Shown here: positions 22,989-36,500 of the stretch, piece after piece
How the letters are laid out: every line of letters begins with the position of its first letter
How positions within the stretch are numbered: position 1 is the stretch's first letter
DNA from: Rhizophlyctis rosea
Taxonomy: Eukaryota > Chytridiomycota > Chytridiomycetes > Rhizophlyctidales > Rhizophlyctidaceae
DNA: 64,000 nt
Direction: 5' to 3'
Assembly: GCA_027596075.1 (NCBI GenBank)
Contig: JADGJC010000001.1
Location: 378,796-442,795 of the forward strand
Notes under the pieces: generated by a model
What the model was told of the DNA's origin: nothing
The model's input: the letters and a program-made list of their open reading frames with translations, nothing else
Database searches by the model: none
Program-made: the position numbers and the translations under genes

Positions 22989-25352
22989 ATGTCATCCCAG
23001 GTTGTCCAGGGAGCAGGCAAAAAGCTTATCAACGACCCGTCGAAGGTACAACAGTGAACTCAGTGATGCCCACCCCTGAGAACGACTGCGAACATATGTT
23101 GTCTCTTCTCCACAGGTTGTCGACGAAGCGCTTGCCGGTCTCGTTATCATGAACCCCAACTTACGGCTTTTGGCTAAACATAGAGGTATTACTCATAAAG
23201 GCTTGAACGCGTCGCGCTTCAGAGTTTCATCAGTGTGTCTACGATTCTTTGCAGTGATCTATCGAGCAGATATCAGAAACATTCGGGATGAGCAAGTTAC
23301 TCTAGTGTCAGGTGGCGGCTCGGGCCATGAACCTTCACATGCTGGTTTTGTGGGCGATGGCATGCTCTCAGCAGCCGTATCAGGCGATGTTTTCGCGTCT
23401 CCGTCCGCTTCACAAGTCCTCGCTGCAATCAAACTTGTTGGTGGAAGAAAGGGAGTTTTGATCATCCTGAAGAACTACACTGGTGGGGCCACGAAAGCTA
23501 CCTACCACTTGATAATTCAACCCTAAAACATGCACTTTGATGGCAGGTGACAGACTCCAATTTGGAAAGGCAGCTGAAAGGGCGAAGCGGGAATTGGGCA
23601 TCAAAGTAGAGGTCGTCGTCGTCGGCGAAGATTGTGCTATTGCTCGTGAGCGCGCTGGAATTGCGGGACGACGTGGACTGGCAGGAGTTTTGTTTGTGCA
23701 TAAGGTTGCTGGTCATCTTGCAAGGAGTGGGTAAGTAACCGCATCTCCTTATAGCATCGAGGCGCGGATTCAAACCTTATTGCAGAGCTCCGTTGGACGT
23801 CGTCCGTCAGCATGCTCAATATGTTGCGGATAACATTGGGACCGTCGGCGTTGCTCTCACCTCCTGTAGCATTCCTGGAGCTGGTCCTGCATTTACCCTT
23901 GGGCCGGAAGAGATGGAGCTGGGACTTGGCATTCATGGAGAGTCTGGCTCTCAACGTTTGCGGTTGCCGAGTGCTCGTGAAACTGTATCAACCACCTTGG
24001 ACATGATATTGTCTACAAACTCGAATCGCAACTTTCTTCCTGCCAGTAAGGGGTCGCAGGCTATAGTGTTGTTGAACAACTTGGGAGGAACAACGATGTT
24101 AGAGGTCCGAATGAACGTCTTTGCAATTGCCTATTGACTATGAAGGACTCACCAAGGTTTATTATAGATGAATATCCTCACCAAAGAAACAGTGGAATTT
24201 CTTGGTATTTTGATTTATGACCCATTTCGTTCATGACACATGCTGATCTCTATGTGCAGTATCAAAGGATATCAAACCAGTGCGGATCATGACTGGGACC
24301 ATGTTGACGTCCCTCGAAATGGCGGGTCTTTCTTTCACATTACTCCGTCTACCGGACGGCAAGTCGTCCGGTCCCACAAGTGAAGCATTACTTGAAGCCT
24401 TTGATAGTAAAGTCCAACCACACTCTTGGCCTCCCGTTGTGCCCTTCATGTCCGAAATTCGAAATGAGGAAGAACTACTCGATGACAACATTCAGGAGGA
24501 GCAGAAAAACTTTCCAACGGAAACGCAACCAGGTACGGATAATGAAAAGGTTTTTTATTGAAGTAGGTGCCCATAATCTTGATGATGGTCTAGGCAAACA
24601 ATTGGGCCACTCGCTCGCAATCGTAGCAAAAGCTCTGATGGATGCAGAACCTCAATTGACAGCCTATGACACAATCGTTGGGGACGGGGACTGTGGCAAT
24701 TCGTTTGCCAAGGGAGCACAAGCTATTCAGTCACAGCTTGTGGACGATACAATGGCCCAAGCAAAGTTACCACTGGACACGCCATCGGAAGCTTTGAGCA
24801 GACTGAGTGCTGCTATCGAAATGGAAATGGGTGGGAGTGCCGGCGCGATGTGTTGGTAAGTTGTGTTCTCATTGGACAGAGCTCTACAGTGACTGATAAA
24901 GACAAAAGTTTGTTCCTGGATGCAGCTGCGCATGCCCTTCCCGCTGACTCACCGGATGTGAAGAGTTGGGCAGCGGCTGTCACGGTATGTTTCGCGAATA
25001 GTGGCAGCCTTGGTATGCCATATCCCGCTCACGTGAAAACTCTTCACAGGCTGGGGTGGCAGCTATTCAGCGATATGGGGGAGCATCAGTTGGGGATCGT
25101 ACGATGGTAGATGCCCTCGTGCCCTTGATGGAAGAGCTCAACACTTCAGCCGCAACAAACGCTGCCGATGCTATTACAAAGGCTGCAATTGCATCGCGAA
25201 CAGGAGCGGATGGCACAGCGGAAATGGACAAGGCCAAGGCTGGACGAACCAGCTACATCGGTAAAGGTGTCCGCGGAACGCCAGATCCAGGTGCGATTGC
25301 TGTAGCAGTTATTGCGGAGGCAGTGAGCAAATCGTTGGAAGGCAAGGTGTAG
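22989..25352 (+). CDS. DAK1: Dihydroxyacetone kinase
   Basis: This ATP-dependent enzyme phosphorylates dihydroxyacetone (and glyceraldehyde) in glycerol use and detoxification. Ten exons: 22989-23045, 23116-23185, 23255-23482, 23547-23730, 23786-24104, 24168-24204, 24260-24532, 24594-24855, 24909-24984 and 25050-25352 (602 aa, family length). The K domain has LVSGGGSGHEPSHAGFVG, GRKGVLIILKNYTGD, SCSIPGAGPAF and LLNNLGGTTMLE. The L domain has AYDTIVGDGDCGNSFAKGA, MGGSAGAM and YGGASVGDRTMVDAL. In this single-chain form the two domains are joined by an acidic linker. The active-site Gly/His/Asp residues are intact. Cytosolic. The 37-base exon 24168-24204 is short but needed for frame. Confidence 0.95.
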
Positions 25353-25681
25353 CAGAGCGTACCATTGTACCAAGGCATTGTGCAAAGAAGCCATTTGCTG
25401 CCAGGTAGGATTACTGTATATTACAAGCCATCGATAGGGTCTGCGATTGCAAATCGAATTAGTATACCCCACCAAATCTCCAGATCCAACATATTCCTTT
25501 CAAATCAGGTATTCAACTCCCAATGGTCCCACGTTCCCAGTCTCTATCCCCCATATGAAGGCGCTGCAAACAATGCTGGATATAAAGTATTGATGGGGTC
25601 TTGAAATTGCAAATCAGCTCTCTCGATGATTAAATTATCGGATGGTACATTATATACAAGGTGATTTCTATTTGTTAAGTG
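25353..25681. other. Convergent intergenic region, nothing recognised
   Basis: This lies between the 3' ends of dihydroxyacetone kinase and the antiporter gene. No coding or RNA feature was seen. Confidence 0.5.
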
Positions 25682-27993
25682 CTAACGCTTGCTTTTGCCT
25701 AAAAGCGGAGAAGGTAAGGCACCATTCCCCGGCCTAAGGCCCATGCGATCTGTGAGATGCCATAATAATGGATACAGAACAAAAGATAGCGAGGTGACAC
25801 CAAGCAGCAAATAAAAGGTTTCCCGACTAATGGTTCCTGCACTGATGTCCAAGAATAGCAAAACGATATCAGGACCGGGTATTTTGACTCGATTAAGTAT
25901 GAACCTTACCTCTTTGCCCTCGCAGCAAAGATAAACGCGTATTCGGAAATTTGTCCAAGCCCGACGGCTACAATAAGTGCCGTGCTGGTTTTCATTCTAA
26001 ATCCAGCGCGTGCAACCCAGAATGTCGCGGCGATCTTGAGCAGCACCGTCGACACCGTCAACATGAGCAGTAACGGCAGTTGATGGTACAGGAATGATGG
26101 ATAAATGTGGAACCCGACCGATGCGAAAAACAGTGCTCCAAAGACATCCCTGAAAGGTTCGACAGCGTGAACTGCTTTGTCGCCATTGCCTTTGCTTGTC
26201 GAGATAACGACGCCCGCCACAAACGATGAAAGTTCCATTGACAGGCCCAAAAACCAGGAAATCAAGACATGAACTAAACATGCTGCCACCGACGCTAGTA
26301 AGAAAAGTTCGCGATTCGCAGGGCTCCGGAGGCTATCTAGGAGAATCCGCGTCGGAAGTATCATAACAAGTGCAAAAACGCTATAAATAGCCAATCCCCC
26401 CAGCAAATAGCCGATCGCATCAAGAGCTTGCGCGCCGCTTGCTTCCAGTGCGGGCATTACCGCCAAAAGCACGCCCAACATGACATCTTGCATGACCAAT
26501 ATCCCCAAAATCGGTCGGCCGTAGGAGGACTCTACTTCATCCGCCCGGAGGCTTCGCATTGAGAGGGCGGTTGAGCTCAAAAAAATGGCCGACCCGATCA
26601 CAACCCCTTCTTTCCAATTGCTACCGAGTAGTAAGCTGGTGATAACGGTGGCGATGACTACGAGAGTTTGGAGCGCGACGTTCCCAAAGAGCGACACTGC
26701 CCAAACTTCGCGCACCTTGTCAACAGCGCCCAAGCCGAAGTCGAGTCCCAAGTGGAGGAATAGGAACAAAACACCAAGGCCCCTCGCAATTGTTTCAACC
26801 TGCGACAAACATATTAGTTGTGGCAAAGGGGAGTTGGAACCAATGCCGACCATGACATATTTGCTCATACCTGAATCTCATTCTGTATGACTTTGCAAGA
26901 TCCAAGAATAGCTCCGGCAATGATATAACCGAAGAAGATTGGCAATTTGAATAGATGCATGATAAACGTGCATGCGAAGCAAGCGAGCAATAAGAAGATG
27001 ATGTCGCGTAAGAGCTGCAAGTCCTCTTATAAAAGCATCAGCGCGGATCGGATCCACTCGAAGAATAGGCATACGAACCGTAAAATTCGGTGATGTCATT
27101 CGCTTTGGTTAAGACATAATGATTATTGTCGGAATCAATGATGACCGCTGCATTCTTCTCCCCCGGCGGTTTTGGGAACAAAACAGGGGCGGACCTGTTC
27201 GTCTTATCATCCGTGGCGCCGTCGTCAACGTCCTTCACTTTCACCACGGTATCCAAGACAGCGCCCTTCGCCTTCTGCCCTTCTACAAAAGCATCCTTCT
27301 CCTCCATACCACTCTCGAGTTTGTCCGCGTTGTTTTTGACGTCAGCAAGCACCTCCCCAACGATTCCCGGCTCGTGTGGTGGGTCTTCTGCCTTGGAGTG
27401 CTTTTGGTGCTCACCAGATGGCGCTTTAGCGGCTGGGTCACTATCAACGCCTTCCGCTTTGAGGCCCAGGATGATGTGTTGCAAGGTATCTATGAAAGGG
27501 CGTGGATCATCGCGGTTGGCGGTTGTATCGAAGTTTGCGGTAGCCGCAACATTGTTGAAAGCCGAGTCCAGAAACTTTACTGACGCCACCACGGCATCTT
27601 CTAGTAGCTTCAAGTGTTGCTCTCTTGGTGTAAAGACTAAACGTGAGTTCTTAGCGGAAGCTCTCGATGAGCGAGGTTGGGGTAGCCTACCTTGCGTCAA
27701 GCGCGTTGAGTTTTTCAAACCGTTCGTCTGCCGTGAGCGACTTGGTTTGTTGGAGTGAGGATTTGCCGCGGACGAGTTGTCTGTATGCGTAGGCTTTGTT
27801 TTGCACCAGCGTTCTCAAGTTTACGTTTTCAACCTTCTGCATACGTTTCAGCAGGGTTACATGCCAAGGTAAGTCCTTAGAAGAGTATTTGCATACCGAC
27901 CTGCCTTGTGGAGCTCGACACCGCAGACACAGCGGGCGCTACCTGCACCGCCAAGAGTAAGCAGAAATAGAGAAAGAAAGCGAGCCACTTCAT
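25682..27993 (-). CDS. CPA2-family K+/H+ antiporter, TMCO3-like
   Basis: Exons on minus are 27993-27901, 27836-27691, 27623-27079, 27025-26871, 26799-25910 and 25841-25682 (662 aa). Residues 1-~25 (MKWLAFFLYFCLLLAVQVAP) are a signal peptide. A luminal coiled-coil region follows (KVENVNLRTLVQNKAYAYRQ, REQHLKLLEDAV), then an acidic disordered linker. The monovalent cation:proton antiporter core comes next: DIIFLLLACFA, LPIFFGYIIAGAILG, FLFLHLGLDFGL, AIFLSSTALSMRSL, GILVMQDVMLGV, SWFLGLSMELSSFVAGVVIS and VGLGQISEYAFIFAARA. About 12 helices are predicted, and it ends ISRETFYLLLGVTSLSF. The N-terminal signal plus coiled coil matches animal TMCO3 and plant KEA4-6 more than bacterial Kef. Likely in an endomembrane compartment. 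The last junction (25842/25909) is set by frame. Confidence 0.87.
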
Positions 27994-28238
27994 GAAGAGT
28001 GTTGAGTGGCAGAAAGGTCACATTGACTTCGTAACGCCAGCCCCTGTGAAGCTGGATACGGGTACAATGTGTTGAGAGTTGAGTATGTTTTCAAATGGAC
28101 CCCTTGACTTACTACCCTGCGGTGACCGCTCCCTACCCACGGGGAGGCACGGGCCATAGCAATGTGGCGCTACGTGGCACCGATATCTCAGCCACAGAGC
28201 GACACGGCCACACATCAAATTAAAGGCGTGCCACTATC

Positions 28239-29753
28239 GTGGCCCTGTCAGCACCAACTTCACCTCATATTCTCCGACAGACACATTTTAGAAAATTGGT
28301 CGGCATGCAGTCAAGCGTGAATAACTTTCGCACCTGGCTGACCAAGCACCAAGTGGACTTCGCGAATGTCAACATCGTGTTGGGCGAGACGGGCGTCTCG
28401 CTGCAATCGGCTTCTGACCTTCCTCCTTCAACTGTGGTTCTGGCTGTCCCACGCGAACTCCTTCTTGGTCCTCACCAAATCCCCTCAATACCGTCCTTCG
28501 TACCAATATATCAATATCTATGCGAGCACACTGAAGAGAAGGGCGGAGGAAGCTCGTCTGATCCCGCCTTGCCCGACCCGCAAATCGTTTTGATTCTTCT
28601 CCTTCTTCATACCAAGTCACACCCGGAAAAAGTAGACTGGGCTCCATATGTCCAAGCTCTTCCCGCCGCTTTTTCGACACCCCTCTACTTGCTCGCAAAA
28701 TACGAATCAGACGAATCTCCAGATCCATACGATCCCATGCAATGTATAATCGGTTCTCCTTTACATTCAATACTATATGGTGCATTTGAAGATCTTCGAG
28801 CTGCTTACTCGGCATGGGTGTACGTACTTCGTATCTGCGTACTTCAACGCCCGGTCTAAAAACAAATTCACAGCCCGGAGCTGCGTTCAGTGTTTGGTGA
28901 CGCGTTCATAGTGGAAGAATCCTCCTCGCTGCTTGCCTTTATATGGGCACAATCCGCAATTGAATCGCGCGCCTTTCGCCTTCGTAAGAGTTTCCTCCTA
29001 GGAGGACAATCGAACATCACAGAAGTAGTTTCAACTAGCCACTCCTTCTCTGCTGCCGCGGATGAAGAGTACATCACCTGCCTGGTTCCCTTTGGAGATT
29101 TCGCCGACCATGCTCCAACTCATAACGCCACGCTATTCTCAACCACCACACCTGACGCCCTTGTTTTCTCCACTCCAGCAGACAAATCCATCAGCCAAGG
29201 GTCGCCGCTTCTCATCACGTACAACATACTTTCCAATGAGGAACTGCTGCTGCATTATGGATTCGCCATGGAAAACAATCAACTCGATAGAGTAGTTATT
29301 GGCTTGGAGATCCCGGAAGACGAGACGGACTACACGTTGGAAGTACGGAAAGCATTACTGTTGGATGCGGCGGAGGTAGAGACTGCGGACGATGTAGGAA
29401 TTAAACTGGAGGGGCATGCTTTGGCAAAGGGCGGTGGAGTGCCCACTGGTTTGCTTATGACCCTGCGACTTTTGCTCGCAAATAGTGAGGAACTGGAAGG
29501 CATTACCACGCACAATGTGGTGGAACGCTTGTCTCAGGCTCTGAGCGCGAGGAACGAAGGCGTGGTGTTTAATAGTTTGAGACAGATAGCCGAGGGGATG
29601 TTAATGGGATATCCGGAGCACGAGGGGATTGCAGATCGCAAGGGCCTGGGAAGGGAAGAAGTGGTATGGGAGCACTCTGCGGCAATTTATGTCCGTTCAC
29701 AGAAGGAGATCTTGGAGGAGGTGATTCGCTGGTTACAGGAACACGAGAGATGA
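28239..29753 (+). CDS. SET-domain protein-lysine methyltransferase (SETD/RKM type)
   Basis: Exons are 28239-28819 and 28874-29753 (486 aa). The order is that of Rubisco-LSMT/SETD3/RKM enzymes: a split N-SET region (NFRTWLTKHQVDFANVNIV, VVLAVPRELLL), an iSET insert with an acidic loop, then SET motifs LVPFGDFADHAPTHNATLF, SPLLITYNILSNEELLLHYGFAMENNQLD and a C-terminal Rubisco-binding-like helical domain. The D-x-x-N-H block usually seen as DLLNH is here DFADHAPTHN, and NEELLLHYGF carries the Tyr expected at the active site. Substrate unknown; ribosomal protein or actin lysine/histidine are family precedents. The start may be Met at 28305. It is divergent to the antiporter gene (245 bases). Confidence 0.82.
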
Positions 29754-30074
29754 TGTAAATAACATACAGGAACATCAATAGATTTGTTGATACATCAGCT
29801 GTTGCATCCGCACAAATGTGGAAGCGAGTGCCCAATGGAATGCAAAACCCACACCAGATGATGCACAATGTGTAAGCACGGGCGGACAGCGTGGCGCCGT
29901 GCAGAGCACTTCACCTAAGATTGCATAAGCATAAGAGCTTTGTGGCAAATATATTGGCCTCGTAGCTGTGTGTAGAGCGATTTCCGTGTGGAGAATACAA
30001 TGTTTTATTCACATTTCTACAATATACATCAATTTCAGGTCTCAACTCCTTGCTGCTTTGAACACCCCAAAATC
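29754..30074. other. Convergent intergenic region, nothing recognised
   Basis: These 321 bases separate the SET-domain gene and Hook, both ending here. No coding or structured RNA signal was seen. Confidence 0.5.
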
Positions 30075-33000
30075 TCATCGTCGTTTGGTGATTTGCGGGC
30101 TCAAAGCCTTCCTCTGTTGCGCCAACCACGATGCCGATGTTCCCGACCGCTGCTGTGTGAAGTTTTGTTTTTGAAGTTCAGTGCCAACATTATTCCAGGC
30201 GGACAACATCAGCCGCTGTTCCCGCTTGGCTGCTGCCCGCGTGTCCGAAAGCTCCCTCCGAATCCGCTGGATTTCTTCGTCCCGTTCCTTTAGCTGGGTT
30301 TCGAACGACGCAATGGCCTCGGCGTAGTTGCCGTCCTATTCAGGAAATTATGAGCAGTTGCGCGGCAGTTGCAAGCAGTTAGCCAAAATGCACTGGTACC
30401 TTTGGTAGTGCAGCTTGACGTTCCTTCAATTGCTTCTCCTGCAGAATGATGTGCTGGATACAAGTCAGGATAGGAAGGTTATGTGTAATCCTGAATGCTG
30501 TATGTACCTCCTTGGCCCGCTTCAATGCTTCATGGAGTTGTATGTTTTGTTCCTGTGACTGCACCATCTTCTGTGTGACGCTTCCAAGCTTTTGAGTTGT
30601 TTCATCCGACGATTGACCGCGACTCTCCATGGCAGCAAGAGCAGACCGCAAATCGCTAAGCGATTGATAAGTATTGTTCCCGACGCCATGTAAGGAGTGG
30701 GTTGATTATCTCATACCTGGTAATTCTCTCTTGTTGATGGAGCAGTTCTTTTGATTCCGCATATTCGCTTTGCAGCTTCTCCTTTTCATGCAGCAGCTTG
30801 TTCACTTGTGCCATTGCTTGCCGGTTTTCGTCAGTAAGCTGCCGTATTTGCCGCTTGTGCTTTTCAGCACTGCTAGGAATGCCAGCATGCGTTACGTCGT
30901 TCGTGGCACCGCTTGGAGATGCACTTCTTCCAGAGGCAATCATCTGATCCCGTTCCGCCAACTGTGATTGCAGCAACGATATGTGACTTTCGTAATCCGC
31001 AAGTTTGGATCGCAAGCCCGATGGGATGTCGGCCCTACGTCACAAACATCAGCATTTGATTCAGCTAAAATTCCAGGAGATACTTCAGTATTACCCCTCC
31101 GCTGAAGAAACGGATTGAAGTTGCTTCATCTCATTTTCGAGCGCCAGATTCTTCTCAAAGGCTTGACGATAGTCCTGCAAAAACTGTCAGTGCTTTCATC
31201 ACGATGGTTCATTTGAACTTGTTCGTACTTGTTCAAACTTCTCTTTCAGGCGTGTGGCGTCCTCCAACAAACTTTCCAGAACAGCAACTCTTGTAGTATC
31301 ACTTTGGTCTGACAGCTTGGCAGCCTTGAATCGGTCCAATTCTCTCTCGAGTTGCGCAATCTTCGTCCTCCTGGGAGTAACATGTCAAGTAGTCTCCGCC
31401 ATGTTGACGTAAAGTTGGTACTTACAACGCGCCGTTGGACGCATCGTCGAGTTCATCAGACATGGCGCCGTGCATTTCGATACCCGCCCCTGCACATGCC
31501 CCTTCCATATTGATATCGATGCTTTTGTGCGAAACCAGGCCCCCTCACTAACCTTGCAGTTCCATGTCCTTAATGCGATCTTCAAGCTGAACGATCGTCT
31601 CCTGATCTGCTTTCCTCTCGCTCTCATACCGCTCCAGCTTTGTCCGAGCATCTTTCAACTGGAAATCCAAACTAGAATTTTCGACTTGAAGGGTCGAGTT
31701 GCTTTTCTCCAGTTCTCCGATTTGCTCTTTGTACGTATCCATCAACGGCTTGAAGGAGCTGACTTTGCGGTATTCCTCTTCCAGTTGCGCATTTCTCTCT
31801 GTTTGCAATTGGTGCTGCTTCTCGACAGCCTGTAAACGATATAAGCAAGTTTCGCTGAAACGATTTGGTTGTACCACTGACCTTCATTTGTTTCCTCAGA
31901 TCGCCCACCTCCTCCAACTTTTTCTTATATTTATCAATCATCGCTTCGGACTTTTGAAGCTTGTCAGCGGTGTGACGGAACTCGTCAAGTTGGTCCTTCA
32001 GCCGGCTCGCTTCTTCCGCCTTTTTTGACGTCTCTTCCACCTGAGGCAACAAATGGTTGATTGATGTCTGAAAGGAACACAACACCCACTTGAACAATAC
32101 CCTTTTAGTTAGATCAGCAATGATCTGGTTTTGCTTCTCTACCACTGCTTCAGACTCCAAACGCTTATTCTCACTCTTATTCCTGCCCACATTCATTGAG
32201 TCGGATGAATTAACAATCTGACACCCTCATTCACTCACAAATCCGCTTTCAAGTTATCAATTTCGGTACGCAAAATGAAGTCGATCTTTCCAGCCTCTGA
32301 GAGCTGAGACACACTCTGTTCCATATCTTGCAGCCGCGTCCGGAGCTCATTTCGATCGGCAAGCAATTGTTCCTACGCAAATAGTCAGTGACTACATGCA
32401 AGGCACTGATCAATCCACATATGCATACGTATTTGTTCCTCATCTGCTCCATCTGGTCAGTCAAAGATTGATTCGTCTTTTCCAGTTCCATCTTTTCTGA
32501 TATGAATGCAGTGGGCACGGGTAGCTCCGTATTTCCATCTCTGAATGAGCAAATCTATTAGTCGTCAGTTACCACTGTGTGTGCTAAGTGTACATACGTG
32601 GTTGGTGCCGGTGAAGGCTGCACATTAGCAGCATTGGCCAGTCGACCCATAACCTTTTTGCGGATAGTGCAGCTGCTAAATACGGGAAAATACGGCATGT
32701 TTTCGACAAATTGTAACCCACCGTTTCGATGGACAGCATCAACGCATGTTGTGATTGCTGATTCAATGACTGGATCTTCGCAATATATTGCTGATTGTTT
32801 TCACATTGAACCGCAAGAGCGATCACAAGTTGGGCAAGCTTCAGCAACTCCACAACATCCGCATCGCGCGCAATGGAAGTCAAGTTCGGGACTTCAATTG
32901 CTCCAGTGTTTTGACCCAAAACTTCCTCATAATAACCAATCAAAACTTTGTACAACTTCTTCAGATTATTGAATTTTAAGACCCAGTTATCGCCGGTGTC

Positions 33001-33277
33001 GATAGATCGCACTAACGAGAACCACTGGTTGTCACTAGCATGGAAATATTGTCAGCACGGTGTGCCGCTCAAACGTTCAAGGGGCTTACATTTCTGATAG
33101 AATGTCGTAAAATAATGCTCCGTCGGCCAGGTCCCTGACGCTGCGACAAGGTCTCGATAAGCCTTCAAAGGTGTTTATCTGTACAAGTTCGGTTATGCTT
33201 TCGCTCTGAGCAATCCTGAAACAGCATTGTCACTGTACCCAGTCCACTACGGCAATGGCCAAAGTTTCGGTGTCCAT
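30075..33277 (-). CDS. HOOK: Hook family dynein/endosome adaptor
   Basis: Sixteen exons on minus (first 33277-33239, last 30335-30075) encode 775 aa, the usual Hook length. The N-terminal Hook domain (residues 1-~150), a calponin-homology variant that binds dynein light intermediate chain, has VVDWINTFEGLSRPCRSVRDLADGA-type sequence, then DNQWFSL, DNWVLKFNNLKKLYKVLIGY and LLKLAQLVIALAVQCENN. The rest is almost continuous coiled coil (ELEKTNQSLTDQMEQMRNK, VEETSKKAEEASRLKDQLDE, VEKQHQLQTERNAQLEEEY, LHEALKRAKE). The C-terminal part (EIQRIRRELSDTRAAAKREQ) leads into a loose cargo-binding tail. All internal introns are 52-68 bases. Hook links early endosomes to dynein in filamentous fungi and in animals. 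Confidence 0.93.
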
Positions 33278-33595
33278 TGTTTGTAAATAAAAGGGTGTCG
33301 CGAAGTTGACAACTTAGTGAAAACTTGGCGAACTTCCACCTCTGAGTAGAAGGACAGCTTTTGCCTCTATGCGCTCAATATCCGTAAGTCTGGAGGTTGC
33401 ACGGATATGGGAACGACCGTTATTGTGCAGGAGGGGATGTTGAAATGAAGAGCATGAGCGAGGTGGGGACGAGCCTTTGAGTACCAGTAAGTGGGCCCTT
33501 GTAGCCCCTGTCTTACCCTCGTTGAACGGTCCTGCTCCTCCTGCTCCCCTCTTATTGTTTACCTACGTGTGCAGGCTGCACAAAGGTGACTCAAA
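33278..33595. other. Shared upstream region of Hook and APC2
   Basis: This 318-base divergent interval should contain both promoters. No TATA box is evident on either strand. Confidence 0.5.
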
Positions 33596-36500
33596 ATGCA
33601 ACCCCTCCTCAGGCACAGTCAGACGCGCAAAATCGTGTCCGCGCTCTCTGCCTTTCCCCAACCCCGTGACAGTCATCTGGGCTCTATCACCTCCCTTCTC
33701 AGACCTGCTGAAATTTCCAAGCAGGCATCTGTTGCGCTCAATATGATGGAAGACATAGTGCAAGCTTGGGAGTTTGGCAGTCAGTACGCGGAAGCGTTCA
33801 TAGCCCGCATCTTCCAGGCACACTCGCGGAAATTTGAAGAACCCGCAGGTATGTTCGCTGTTCCTGTGAACTGATATAACGGTGAGATTTTTCTAAGATC
33901 AGTCCGACATACAGCCGACGCTTTTTCTGAAGCAAAGGCATGCTTGGTGAAGGAAGAATTGTCACCGTTATTGCTGGAACAATGCTTCTGTATGACAGTT
34001 GACCTTTCGGATTACTAGTTCACCCAACTGAGAAACGTCTAGCCAGCATTGAACAAAACCTTGATACCGCACTAGCGGCCTTGGCGGCGAAACTGGAAAG
34101 ATTACATGCGGTACCCCTTGTTACGATTCCTTCCAAACCTTATGCTGAAGCCTCATCGCATCCAAATCAGGAAACGAGGACTCTTCACAATGCCAAAGAC
34201 CGATTTGTGAGCCTTGTGCAGCAATGCCATGGTTATTATCAACACTTGAAACTCGTCCTCGAACAGTTTGGTTACATGTATGCATGCGGTCTATCGTATT
34301 TGCAAGAGTTCTGAGTAACGGATGGCTTTGTGCACAGTACGGAAATCCCAAGGATGCAGGCTCTTTTACAAACCACCCTGTATCACTGGCTTCCTCCTTG
34401 CTTTGATGAATTGGCGTCTGGATTCTTCAAATGGATGGTATCGTCTTCCAGGGACCGGGCAACACAAATGGACCAAGATGGGGATATGGTTATATCCGGT
34501 GAGAGAACTTATGTTTTTTTACGCAAGAGGGGGTTGTTGAACATGAGCCCGTTGCCAGATGTCTACGGGGACGTGTCGAAAGCGGATTTCGACAAAACAT
34601 GCTCGATCATGAAGGACATCGGGCTACTACAATACACTATGGATATTTTCAACCACTTGATGTTTCAAGAGGTTGCGAACATTACCGCAAGCAAAAGAGA
34701 GGAAGGCATACAGGCGGTGCTCAATAGCATGAGGTCTGATTTGTTCACGTGGTTGCAGATCTTCTGGCGTCATGTGGCCAACGGTTAGTATTGAACATCA
34801 TTGGTCTTTCCTGTGGGCGATGACCAACCACAGACGTCACACACAGGCGAGGCGGACCGATGGGAGAAGCGTTTGATCAATCATGCATACCTACATTTCG
34901 GTCGTTCAAGGTGCGATGAAGCGATGTTTGGCGTGAGACATCTCACTGACCCCTCCATCACCATCCAGAATTGATCAGCTCTTTGATATCATTACCGAAT
35001 ATCCAGACAAAAATACTGCTTTAGACGATTTGAAGGTAGATTTCCGAAAAAGTTCGCCCACATCGAAAGCTTGTTCTCAATCGCTATGCAGATCTGCATG
35101 AGTCAGGTGCCACTTAAACGAGAATTGGCGGCCAAACTTCGGAAGACGTATGTGCCCATGCGATGCAGGCTCACCACGCTGAAATTAATAGAGGTCGCAG
35201 AATCGAAGTTCGGCTATTGACTCAGAATGCTTCCACAAAGGACATCCTGACCTTGTACGTCCACGCCGTACACTGCCTTAAAATCCTGGACCCATCGGGT
35301 GGATTGGCTGTAGAGACTTTGAATCATGTGCGAAGATACTTACGGTATGGGCTTAGTCCACCTTACTCGAATTTTCATTACTTAAGTATTCTGCAGAGGG
35401 AGGAGCGATTCGATCCGATGCATCATTGAACTGTTGCTGGATGATCGTTCTATCATGAGCAAAGATGGACGTGACCAGGTGGATGAGGATGCTGATCTGG
35501 ACGATATGAAATGGAGCCCGGAACCATTTGATTCAAGTGAGTTAGGTCAAAATGGATGCGTGTGGTCAAATTTGGATCTGAAAGCCTCCCTATAAGTGGG
35601 AACCAGGGAGGAGCGTCGTGCTGATCTCGTTAGTCGACTTCTGGACATTCACGATACGCGGGGCGTTTACGTGGAGGAATTTCAAAAGCTCTTGTCGGAG
35701 AAATTGCTCAGCAGCAACTTGGGAGCGTATGATATGGTGAACGAATATGTATGTTTTGATAGGTGATGGCGTCTGCCTGGGTGGTGCGTTTTAACTTCAA
35801 TTTCTCAGGTTGGTCATATTGAAACATTGAGTACCAAACTTGGAGATCACGACATGGATCAGTGCAATGTGATGATAAAGGATATGTCCGATTCACGGCG
35901 TGCTGACGAATATCTCTTCGCCGAAGCGAAACTTGAAAATGTAAGAGTTTTTTGCGATTTAATGAGGGCGTAGACGGCTCAACTATCGGACAGCCCCTAC
36001 ATGGGATTATCATTTCCAAGACGTATTGGCCCGCTTTGGTCCAGCAACATTACACTCTACCAGACGAAGTGCGAAGGTAATCTCCCCGGATACATGCGCT
36101 TCAAAAAGTAACCGTTTAACATCACTGCTTTCAGACAAATGATAAAGTACGGCGATGCATACACCAGATGGAAGGAAAACCGTCATTTGGAGTGGTTCCC
36201 CAATCTGGGTCACGTAGAACTCGACCTTGAATTCGACAATGACATTCGCTCTTTCAGCGTGAGTCCAGGGGAAGCAACTACGATCATGCAGTTTGAACAT
36301 CAAGGTGCATCTGAGGTTTTCTGGGCATTGCTCGACTGGACTGACATGCACCCTTCGCAGAGACATGGACTGTGGAAGACCTTGCAATGGAGCTGAGCTT
36401 GGACCACATGCCGGAACTTGTGCTTGGTTACCTCAAATCCTGGCAAAACCGCGGCGTCTTGGACAAATTGAACGATTCAAAGTTCCGGTTACGCGAGCAA

